Translations under genes and position numbers: made by a program
Source of the DNA: Trichostrongylus colubriformis
Taxonomy: Eukaryota; Nematoda; Chromadorea; Rhabditida; Trichostrongylidae
DNA: 64,000 nt
Reading direction: 5' to 3'
Assembly: GCA_963978905.1 (NCBI GenBank)
Contig: OZ022256.1
Location: 1,161,501-1,225,500 of the forward strand
Notes under the pieces: generated by a model
The model's input: the letters and a program-made list of their open reading frames with translations, nothing else
The model's database searches: none
What the model was told of the DNA's origin: nothing
Shown: positions 34,875-46,529 of the stretch, in pieces
How positions within the stretch are numbered: the stretch's first letter is position 1
Layout of the letters: every line of letters starts with the position of its first letter

Positions 34875-36586
34875 CAGGGTCAAGCCTCCGTTGAGGAATC
34901 CTCAACAGGGGGGGTCGTATTTGGTCCGCCAGGAGGAGGGGGGGTCGTAATTGCTGAGGTAGGCAGTGATCAAGAGAATTTCTTACGCTGAGGGTCTAAA
35001 GTGTGAGAAGAGAAATGATAAAACTGACTAGCTGGATTTGAACCCAAAACTAATTTAACATAATCATCATGGAATCTCATGCATGGCGCGATCCACAACG
35101 AAGCCAACCAACGTCAATGACCCTTTCATTGGTTCGCTGCCACCGATTTCACCTACAGAGACACCTCCGAAATTTATTAACTAGCCATGGAAGCGGAATC
35201 TATCCACAGTTATCACCGTGGATGAATACTCCAGAAACTATGGGAAGGAAAAGAAAAATTAGCTGATATGGACCTATTTCATATCTTACTACGATCACAA
35301 GTACGTAATATAGTGTTGGCGGCCACTATGCGGACCGGAAAAACGTTTGTATTCATTGAGAATGTGGATGAAATCCTCATGCATGGCGCATCCCACAGAA
35401 AAGCTGACCGGCGCTTCTCGCCTTCCCACTAGGCCTCCGAGAGCGAAGGATGCATACTGGAAAAATTTCAGTAACAATGAATCGATTTTTGGGAAGATTC
35501 GTGGAACGATCTCGCAAATTCGACGAAAAAAAGCTTTCCTCAACACACTTTTTTGAATTTTTCTTGCTTCATTTTGAAGATCTGGCATGGTTCAGGTAGT
35601 CATTCGAAAGCGCCAACCTAGTAGACTCTGCCTCACCCAAACGAACTCATATGGTTAAGTTTGAAGGAAGTTATGGCCATTTCCGTGAAACACCCCGAAA
35701 TTTTCCTCATCAAATCCTCATCACCCTTCCCTCAAAATAACTTCCTTCATTTTTAAGATCTGGCATGGTTCAGGTGGTCATTCGAAAGCGCCAACCTAGT
35801 AGACTCTGCCTCACCCAAACGAACTCATATGGTTAAGTTTGAAGAAAGTTATGGCCATTTCCGTGGAACACCCCGAAATTTTCCTCATCAAATCCTCATC
35901 AAAAAACCCATATCGAGAACTAAGCAACCATTGGGGAAAGCAAGCGGTCAGTAGATAGGCCTTAGGGAGTTATTAGGAAAACAGGTCACAGCTGCTTGAA
36001 AGATGGGCTCTAGGTAAAGTTTGAAGTGTTTTGATAATGTCGGAATTTAGTACGGGGAAGATAACGCGCTCCAACGCGATCGCCGCGTCGCACATCGCCT
36101 GAAATGAACAATGAATTCAGTCAAATGTGTTTGATTCTTTGTGTTGTCGTTTCTATTTCGAATGTGTTTCAAGTGTTTCTATCTGCACTCCTTTCGATTC
36201 GCTCGTTTTGTTTTTTTTTCGGACTTTTTGGTTTCTGCAGGGAGGGATTTTATTTTCTCATCGCAAAAAAGAACGGGATGGGATCTCTTTCCCTGGGGTG
36301 GGAGGGAAAGGGAGGAAGGGAGGGAATTGTGTTCTCCACCTTTCGATCGCAAAAAGTTTTCTTGGGGTGGGAAGAAGGAAGGGAGGGTGTTTTCTTTGCC
36401 ACGGAAAGCTGTTTTTTGAGAAAAACTGTGTTAACATTTAAAAATCCTTTATTGAAATGCAACAGATTGTAGCAAAACGAAAAATAACAATAATAGACGT
36501 AAAAGAGGGGGGGTCGTATTGAGACCCCCTTTTGGGGGGGGGGTCGTATTTTTTGAAAATTTTCCTCATCTGGACGCTTGACCCTG
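34875..36586. mobile_element. hAT-like non-autonomous element, copy B
   Basis: Ends CAGGGTCAAGC and GCTTGACCCTG with a perfect 8-bp duplication GTTGCAGG (34867-34874 and 36587-36594). Length 1712 bp. Poly-G tracts with TCGTA lie near both ends, and a roughly 185-bp internal tandem duplication is at about 35570-35890. The segment 36100-36470 is not shared with copies A and C. It inserted into a copy of the dispersed repeat also seen at 4.7 and 48.3 kb. Confidence 0.93.
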
Positions 36587-36594
36587 GTTGCAGG

Positions 36595-38139
36595 CGAAGG
36601 AGGGACATCGGCCGGTCAATTTAGACTTTCGCCCGTCTGCAATCCACCCCCCGCTAGGGACGCAGAGTGGCGCGAAAGAGAAGGGGTATTCGAGCTCCTA
36701 CTTCTTGGGTTTTTCGCCGATCTATTTCGTTTTTCCTCTACTGTTACACTGCTGAGCACCCCTGCTTTCATATGATCCTATCTGCCAAACTTACCCGTCC
36801 CGGTGTCTTTAACCTGTTATCGTGCTCGAACACGTCAACCGTCAACGCCAGCGGGCATTCTAACAATGACCGCGCGGCCCTTGCTGGTGCGTTGCGTGTG
36901 TCGAACGGCGAGGTCGTGGAGTATAACTCAATCTTACCTGAGCCCGCAGTGCGGAATGAATCAGCAGTGGTATCAGAACGCCTAAAAGAACCACGGTTGA
37001 CATGGCGATCGATGCTGACACAAACGCCAACCGCCGAAGACTACTGGCCACTGCTTCACGATCCGATCCCATCTGAATGGCTTTGATGAAATTAGCATAC
37101 AAACCGGTATAATAACGGGAGACAACGAGAAGAACGAAGGAAGAAAAGTTTGAGAACGTTGTGTTAGGGTTTGTAAAATTTCAGATCAGCACTATACAAT
37201 TATAGTGAGAAGAATCAAGGAACAAATTGGAAAACTTCGCTGATAATCAATACTGAAAAGTGGGGAAGATCGTAGTCACTCAGAGCTCGCCCTGTCGAAC
37301 TTCCCTAGACCACCCAGACAGGCCACTGCGCATGCGTCGTGTATTTTGCAGCAGACTACCCTTTGATGAAAAAGGAAAGGAAGACAATTATTGCTTGGTC
37401 CCGCAGCACGAGAACAACCTTTTCAGGGGAAATCCACGGAAATTTAAAGGAACCGGAAGGGATTCGAAACAAGAGGAAGATGAGAAGAAATGCTCAAGAT
37501 CAGAAGCGATAAACGGCGAAAAAACCCGGATTCGAAAGCGCGACGCTGTGGTGCGTATTCGCATCGCATTCGCATCAACACACTGACCTTCCGAGTTGTC
37601 CGCTGTAGGAGACGGGCCGCGGGCCAACGCTAGTTGTGGCACCTGACTCCCAGCGCAGTGGAGTGGTCATTCCCAACTACATTGGCATTCATGTAAGTAC
37701 ATCTAGAAACAATATAAGAGAGAACAAAGGAAAAAGTAAAAGGAAAAAACAAATTTATAAGAGAAACATCTTCTCTTGGCACCATGCCAAGGCGTCAAAT
37801 TGGCGAGTTTGTGCAATGGCGGCCACTTAAACTCGTTCGAACTACGTCTGTGCTACCGTAGGCCAAAATTACCCCCTTCCGGTGTCTTTAAGTTTTTCTG
37901 ATATCCATGTAACTCGTATATTTATGTTGTATTTGCTTACCAAACACCACATGCAGGGTTCACGCGAAAAATAAGAATTTGGTTGAGGTAGCTTCGCAAA
38001 GTAATGTCCGACGGGGTGTAGCCCGGCCAAGAGGGAACTTGGAGCAAAGAGGCGACGGTCACTTGACCAGGGACGCAGAGATACAAATCAATTGTGAGAA
38101 AGATTTAATTGCGCTCTGCCCGCTGACGACTGTTCAAAG
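36595..38139. other. Repeat fragments, no gene
   Basis: 36595-36830 is an inverted copy of the 4.7/48.3-kb repeat, ending CCGGTGTCTTTAA. 37641-37887 matches the inverted left part of the TTAA element at 58852-59596 and ends CCGGTGTCT before TTAA. 36830-37640 shows nothing recognisable. Confidence 0.5.
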
Positions 38140-38682
38140 GCAGCATTAGGGGAAATTCGGACGAAAAGAAAAGGAGTAGTGAATATGAAAGTGGAGATGC
38201 CTAGTAACAGGACAGTGGAGAAAAACGGATGGAAATGGCCAAAAACTCGAGAAATAGGACCCTCATTTCTCAGTGATCCTCAACGCGGCCGACCTTTCCG
38301 TCAAGTGGCGAATACTCCGACCGAAATTTCCATTGGCATACTGTCAAGTAAACGCAAGAGAATGTTTGGAAATACGGCAGCATTTTTTTTTCTGGAGTGG
38401 GCTTCAAGCTGAAACTGCGAAAGCGCGCTGCAATACCTTCGATCCCACCGCATATCCTTGGCCGCTCTCGTCGTAGCCGACCAGGTATCACGTCGGTAGA
38501 ATGCGGGGTCGACCATCCAAAGGCGGCAGCTTCTATCCATTGCGCCGTTTCTACAGCTCGGAGGCGCTCCTTTTCACCGTGATTTCGCCACAGATAGCCT
38601 TCTCAGGCCCATATTTTCCATGTAAGTAGCTTTTTTCAGGTATTTCTCAATAACCACATTAATCCTGATGCTGTCTTTCAAG
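38140..38682. mobile_element. Dispersed inverted-end element, copy 2
   Basis: Matches 30391-30961 along its length, starting AGGCAGCATTAGGGG and ending near CCTGATGCTGTCTTTCAAG. Non-coding. Confidence 0.75.
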
Positions 38683-39034
38683 TGTCGCTCGACGGAAATC
38701 CAAACACTTTGCTCCGCTTTCACTTGTTTCATTCCTGCTTTGGAACAAAGGAAGTAGGAACAAAACTCGCCCCATTTATTACTGAGGTTGTGGTGCTGTA
38801 GTAATTCGGAGGGACAACATGTTGCACACTAACACGCCTTTACATGTCAATAACATACAGAAGATATTGCATGTACGATGTACGCATGCATGATCCTGCG
38901 AAATTCTTGTGACTGTTCCACATTCATGTGGAAACATGTAACTGTTCAACATTCAACGCGTTACCCCTTCAATTTCATAGCACAGACGTAGCTGAACTAT
39001 TAGGCAACCAAAAAAGCTCGTGCGGTTTTTTCTA
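38683..39034. other. No recognisable gene
   Basis: No motif or repeat recognised. Confidence 0.35.
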
Positions 39035-39756
39035 ATTGATTATTTCTATGCAATATATTTAAAAAAAACTGATTGTGGTACGAGGAGAACATTGCATATG
39101 CTTTGAAGCTTGTTCTAGACAGAGTCATTCAGTGTGTCTCATAAGTTTCAGTAGTGCGTTTTAAGTCTGAAATTTCGGCACTTTTCAACTATCACTACCC
39201 CAGATATCGCGAGTTGATCAAAAAAATAATTTTTGCTGAAACTTTGTCCAGCGGGGGGGGGGGGAGGGAAGGTCCTTTGGGGTGCTGACACGAATATGAC
39301 ATCCATTTCTGGCGTTTGCAAAATGGTGCAACAACTGTTCTTCACCTTTGTATGAAATTGTCATCTAGAAGCTATTCAGGATGCTGATCACGGATATGAC
39401 ATTGGTGTTTAGCGCGAGCGCCGTCTTGGGCAAAGTTTCAGGGATGTGGAAACGATTTGTTGCACCAATATGGTGCAATTGCACCAATTAGCAAACGCCA
39501 ACGGATGTCATCAGCACCCCAACTACCCCCCCCCCCCCCTGGGCAAAGTTTCAGCGAAAATTATTTTTTATTTCGATTAACTCGCGGTATCTGGGGTAGT
39601 AATAGTTGGATAGTGCCAAAATTTTAAACTTAAAACGCACTACGGAAACTTTTGAGACACAGTGAATGATTCTGCATAAAAGAAGCTTCAGAGCATATGC
39701 AATGTTACCCTCCTACCACAATCAGTTTTTTAATACATTGCATAGAAATAATCAAT
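39035..39756. repeat. Long-arm foldback, 722 bp
   Basis: Arms of about 240 bp start ATTGATTATTTCTATGCAAT on the left and are mirrored on the right, and carry TGTGTCTCA, TAGTGCGTTTTAAG and ACTACCCCAGATA with scattered mismatches. The inner ends are poly-G and poly-C tracts. TCATTCA followed by TGTGTCTCA may mark an older, inner element end. It abuts the 39776-41085 duplicated segment. Confidence 0.85.
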
Positions 39757-39775
39757 ACTATGTTAAACTCCTTTG

Positions 39776-41085
39776 TGCTAGAATGGAATCTGTACTCGGT
39801 GGTCAGAATCAGCCTCAAGCGTCGCCAATTTTTGCTTTTTCTGAGTCTAAAAGCATTTGCCAGGTGGGGGACGTTGCCGAAAAGCATTGCGGCAATTGTG
39901 AGTTTCGCAAACGATGACGAAAAACTTGGGGGGCGAAGGAGGAGTGGAAGGCAGCAACCAACAAATTGAGGAATTCACAAGTGCCGAATAGAAAAGCACT
40001 GCCATATTCGAAGTAGTCGAACAGTTTGCGGATTTGTGTTATATCTCAAAGCAAGGGGGACAATGTGGAGCATGCTACCCCAGCTTCTCATAATACAGAG
40101 GTTACGTAAAGTGGGAGCGCATTTATTTTCTACAAATTCAACTAAAGACCGTTCAACGGCGGTTCTGTGTAAAGCGGGCTTGTTTCCTGCGGAACGATAG
40201 CAGCAGGGGAAATTCCTCGCTATTTCCTCATGCTAAAGCAGCTTTGCCACCCGCGTGAGATAGGAATCAACAAATCGGCCGTGTATAACAGAGGCGCTGA
40301 AAGGCACATGTCCGTGGTCCGGAGCCAGTGGGTGAGGCGCAAGGGCACATGCCCAACCCGCAAGCGCAAGATACGCAATATTTCAGCGCATACGCAAAAC
40401 TACGTCCGCAAGTTACCGCAGGCGCCATCGCACGAGCGCCCCAATACGTCCGCAGTTACCGCCATCCCGTAGCCCTTCCGGAAGGGAACCAAGTACTCCT
40501 CATTGGCAGTCACTTGACCACAAAACGTTTTGTGATTTCTCCCTCCGCTTCTCCTTTTTATGCAGCAAATGGTTGTTGCTCGTTCACATTTTTCCAACGA
40601 TTAGACCATTCCTACCCGCTCCAATTTCGCAAAACCAACACATTGATGTCAATTTTGAAAAATTTCGAGAGATTGGCGATCGTAAAAGAAAGGTTCTCAG
40701 CTGGTGAAGGTGATCCCCGGGCCGGGATCGCCGCTATTGCATGCATCTCATGGTTGATCAAGGTTCGCCCAAGCCAATAATCTTTTACACCTGCCTGAGC
40801 GCTATACATCCTATATGAGAGAACTGAAACAACATCATCCCTCATCAAATACTAAATCATCCTAGTCAGTCTAGGTTGAGCACTGAAGAAAATTTCTGAG
40901 AATGAGGAATTACAGCTCCCCAAACCCGATGATACGACCCTTCCATGATCCACAATTACCGAAAAATCACATAAGGAGTAGGTGGTAGTAGAAGATTCTT
41001 TGAGAAACAAACCAAATAAACAAAATACATGCAAATAAAAATGTTTGGAAAAAGCTGTTTCGACCGGTGAAGTGGATCAGTACCG
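39776..41085. repeat. 1.3-kb duplicated segment, copy 1
   Basis: From CTTTGTGCTAGAATGGAAT to GTGGATCAGTACCGTG it aligns collinearly with 54859-56150, with scattered differences. Neither copy has a conserved long frame. Boundaries without inverted ends suggest a Helitron-like or unknown element, or a segmental duplication. Confidence 0.75.
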
Positions 41086-42338
41086 TGGCTTCAGGCCCTA
41101 ACATAGAAGACGTGCGTTGAATGGAAATTCGAATGCCTTTTCAGGTCGATGATCAGTAGAATAGTGACGGGGCGTGACTCGAGTGGGTTGGGGCAGGCGT
41201 AGCGCCGTGATGGCGCATCGTGGCAGAGCAACACGTGAAGAACTTGGACAATTACTCAATGATGTACTGTCGCAAGCAAGCTATTGTGACTATCAATTTC
41301 CCATACGGCGTCGAGCTTCAGACAAGAAAGCTTGTGAAACGACTTTCAAGCATGTTTTTAGCACAAGAAACCTACATGTAATGTTTATTTGACAAAAATG
41401 CGAAAGAAAATTGAATTTTTTTGGGAAGGGGTGTGTCAAGTAAAGTCAGTGGTATGCCGTTCCCTAGGTGGAATACCGACCTTTTTTGGGAAAATGGTGT
41501 GCGCAGAACATCACCAAGTGGATCTGTACCAGATCAAAATACCAGACACCACTTCCTATATGAAAAACTGCGCTCCTGATTAGGACGACTCGGGCAACTC
41601 AATCGCGATAACGTGGGACATTTTTGAGAAACAAAACCGCGTCTCTTTTGAACAGAATGACAGTGAAAATTCATTGCTACGGGTGTCATACCAATAATGG
41701 AAGGAGGTGCAACTTGTTCAACGTTGAACCGCAACATTAGCATTACAGGAGCATACATGTATACGACATATACGATACCCTGTTGACATATATGTAGTTA
41801 TGTAAAGGCATGGTTCATTCCTACATTCAACAAGTTGTCCCCAGCTCCCAACACTATACCACCAGGTTAAGATTCCAACGCATTTAGTTAACGGATCATG
41901 GAAGATTTGAATTTGGCAGTGTTTGCATGTGTATCCCGAAAATTAACACATATGAAGAGATAAAAGAATACAGCATCTACCAAAAGCTTCAATAATGTTC
42001 TGCATAAAGCCACAACGTGGGCAAGAGCTATAAGAGCTCACATTGTCATGGCTCTGGGGGCTCCCAGAAGTTACATGCAATCTGAGGAGGAAGGTTTAGG
42101 CGATTGCGCGTTTCAGGAGCAAGGAAAAAAGACTTAGATCGATCGAGTGATTCAAGCGATCGCATGATCGCCTCAATCGCGAACTGTAAACAATGCCTAA
42201 CCGAGAAGATTAGGGAGATTCCAGAATTTTGCATTTTCACAAAACACTGTCTACATACTTCTTCCGATCGATACGTAACTAATTTTTTTCAGCGAACACT
42301 ACAATTCTGGAAAAACGCAAATTCCACCACGACGAACG
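41086..42338. other. No recognisable gene
   Basis: Open frames are short and carry no motif. 42104-42190 is rich in CGATCG words like those at 44.0-44.2 kb. Confidence 0.35.
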
Positions 42339-42578
42339 TGATGTATACTCTTATGTCACGATTTCGCACTGCGGCATGTCGCAGGCGAAGCAATGCGGAG
42401 GAGCTAAAGGCGCCATGTTGTTGGGTCCCGAAGCGATTACAAGTCAACCGCGTACCGCACCCCTAGTATTAGCGTGTAATCGTTCTAAGACCCAACTACC
42501 GCGACGCGCATAGATCGCACACACTACGTGGCGCGCCGCTCGTCGTCGTGCGAAATACTGACATAAGGGTACACACCC
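42339..42578. mobile_element. Mutator-like MITE, copy 3
   Basis: Ends TGATGTATACTCTTATGTC and GACATAAGGGTACACACCC. The flanks CGACGAACG and CTACGAACG match at 8 of 9. The core is in the orientation opposite to 20475-20713. This copy gives the clearest 9-bp duplication. Confidence 0.88.
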
Positions 42579-42835
42579 CTACGAACGCTGCCTTACGGGA
42601 AACTAGCAAGGCACTGTTTTGGACGTAATGATAAGTGAACATATCAAATGACCGCAATGCCGTGAAGCACTGGGATGGTATGGTTCATTGCTTAAAGTTC
42701 TCTCAAAGAGGGCGGTTTGCAGTTCAGCTGCTTACGTTCGGCGCGTGTTGGTGAGTTGTGGATAAGTCCAGCTGCTTGTTCAGTTACTCACTAGTCTGGT
42801 TTGTTTCAGACTTGTTGGCGCCACCACTCAAGAAC

Positions 42836-43909
42836 ATGGCAGAATACGAACCTATAGCACCCCTTTCATCTGCACCGCCACCGCCACAAACTCAACGACC
42901 AGCTGGAGCGGTTCCTCCACCTGCACCTGCTTTACCTCAAGCTGCGCAACCACCATGGTTAGCTGCTCAGCCACCACCAGCATTTCCACCACCACAAACT
43001 CAACGGCCGGCTGGAGCGGTTCCTCAACCTGCACCTGCGTTATCTCAAGTCGCACCGCCACCATGGTTAGGTGCTCAGCCACCACCGGCATTTCCACCGC
43101 CACAGACTCAACGGCCAGCTGGAGCCGTTCCTCAACCTACACCTGCCCTATCTCAAGCTGCACATCCACCTTGGTTAGCTGGCCAGCCACCACCAGCATT
43201 TCCAGCACCGCAGTCATTCAATCCTTTTCGACCTGAGCTTCCACCCCCTTTTCCAGCAGCTGCTCAACCCTCCCCAGCAGCATCACCTTTATCTCCTCTA
43301 TCAGCTGCACCTTTACCACCTCCAGCCCTGCCCCCTCCACCTTTACCACCATCTCCTATAGCGCCACCACCACCCCAGGTACCTCTGCCACCCCCTCCTC
43401 CAGTTCCTATGCCTATGCCACCGGCGCCTGCACCAATACCACCTCCACCACTTCCACCACCACCTCCACTACCCCCACCACCAGTACTGCCTCCCCCACC
43501 AGTGCCGCCACCACCACCGGTGCCAGCTGCTTCACCATCTCCATCTCCATCTCCATCTCCATCTCCTTCTCCATCTCCTTCTCCTTCTCCTTCTACTCCC
43601 CATACCACTCCTTCCCCTCGCACGCCTCTTACCCCAGGCTCTCCCCAAATGACTCCAGAACAGATGGTAATGATGAACGATCCATTTTACGCTTGTCCCA
43701 AGACAACGTAAGTTACATAGATTTTTGGAATGGTCTTACACTTTGAAATTAGATTCGCAAAGAAAAACTGATACATATTTAGTGAACATCAAGAGCATGC
43801 CAAGAAACATCCCAAGATAGCAGCCACAAAGGAGGGCAAAGGAAAAAGTGGGTTGACGTCAAAAGCACTTATCGCACTCCTAACCGAAAGTGGGGAGAGG
43901 GGAGAATAA
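42836..43909 (+). CDS. Repetitive proline-rich protein (332 aa, two exons)
   Basis: Exons 42836-43707 and 43783-43909 (donor AC|GTAAGT, acceptor ATATTTAG, phases match, TAA at 43907-43909). ATG follows a putative 5'UTR intron (GTGAGTTG near 42749 to TTTGTTTCAG near 42809). Residues about 15-125 are three tandem units of roughly 35 aa with QTQRPAGAVP, PALSQAA, PPWLAAQPPPAF. A PPPP-rich block follows, then a Ser-Pro dipeptide run and a TP-rich linker, ending MVMMNDPFYACPKTTEHQEH and a Lys-rich tail. No domain is recognised. Poly-proline suggests a scaffold, SH3/WW ligand or extracellular matrix role, but there is no convincing signal peptide from this ATG. A start at 42758 would add a hydrophobic leader, but it crosses the putative intron. 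Confidence 0.75.
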
Positions 43910-44839
43910 AAATGGCGGAACTTATTCCTCAACCTAATTCGTGTATTCAGTGATATTAAGGGTACCGTTCAGAGTTCGTGATTCAAGCGATTGCGCGATT
44001 TAGGCGAAAAGAAAAAGATACATATCGATCGACTGATTCGGCGACCGCGCGACCCGCTCGACTCGCGCGATTCAGACGATCATGCATCTGATCGATACAC
44101 ATCTCGTCCTTTCCGCCTGGATCGCACGAGTCGCGTGAGTCGCGCGATCACTCGACTCGCGAACTATGAACGACGCGTTAATGACACGACCATCATGTAA
44201 CGGCGTGTCACCGTTCAGAATTCAACAAGTCGCCCACCTCTTAAGGTTAGTGATCGAGCTCACGATTCAAGCGACGGAACGACCAGGCGATGCATACGGA
44301 AAGGAAACGATACGTATCGATTACTCTACCATCGCCTGGTTGTCTGCGTCGGCTGGATCGTGAATTTCGAACACTATCGCACTGATGTAGCGCACCGCCG
44401 AAAGTGCCTCATGAGTGTTTATCAATGGTTTGACTTGGAATTTGAGTAGAAGCAGATCGTACGTAGACCTAAAGTTTCAACTTTTGAAAACAGGTTCAAG
44501 AAGAAAGTCAAGCAAAAGATAGCCAATGGAAGCAATGTGGTTGGTTGCAATGGAAACTGAATTTAGAGTTCACTTTAAATTTTCAATGGGGAGCATTCAA
44601 GGTGATGTTTTTCAGGTGAAAACTGAACTGATCAACCATTAATTTCAAGATACTAGGAGTCCATTATCAATACTCTTAAAGTGTGTAATAAATTTTGCAA
44701 GTGAAATCCCACATAACTGTTCTATTCTAATTAAACAAGGCAAGGCTTTACAAGATGGTAAAATCTACAGTGGAGAGCACAGAGCGTGAGACAGGAGCTG
44801 ATCAGTCTTAACTGACCTTTTTCTCTAGACATGGACAAT
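43910..44839. other. No recognisable gene; CGATCG-rich stretch
   Basis: 44000-44350 is dense in GCGA, CGATCGA and CGACTCG words and may be a degraded low-complexity repeat. The remainder is unremarkable. Confidence 0.4.
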
Positions 44840-46260
<1,421 letters not shown>

Positions 46261-46274
46261 GACCATGAATTTCA

Positions 46275-46529
46275 GATACCAGTTGGGCTGGCGCACAGTA
46301 CTGCACGCGTCACACATGGGAGCATGCAAAATGAGCTCGATCGATATCGATTGGTGCGGAAGGACGAGATTGAAGGGGAGAGATTTAATTTCCTTTTCCC
46401 GTTTTTGCGAATTCCCTGTTTCTGCAAACCGTTCGAATGATGATAATGATCGATCGATATCGATCGAGTCTAATAAGCATGCTTCCATGTGTGACGCGCG
46501 TAGTAGTGTGCGCCAGCCCAACTGGCAGT
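46275..46529. repeat. Palindromic block of the composite repeat
   Basis: Ends CCAGTTGGGCTGGCGCACA and TGTGCGCCAGCCCAACTGG are inverted repeats. Inside are CGCGTCACACATGG, GCATGC and CGATCGATATCGATCGAG with their complements. It matches 28394-28650. A solo end is near 47400. Confidence 0.85.

Noticed and set aside
43264..43623. Minus-strand glycine-rich frame opposite the proline-rich gene
   Set aside because: It is the antisense of proline codons; the plus strand has start, splice sites and stop.
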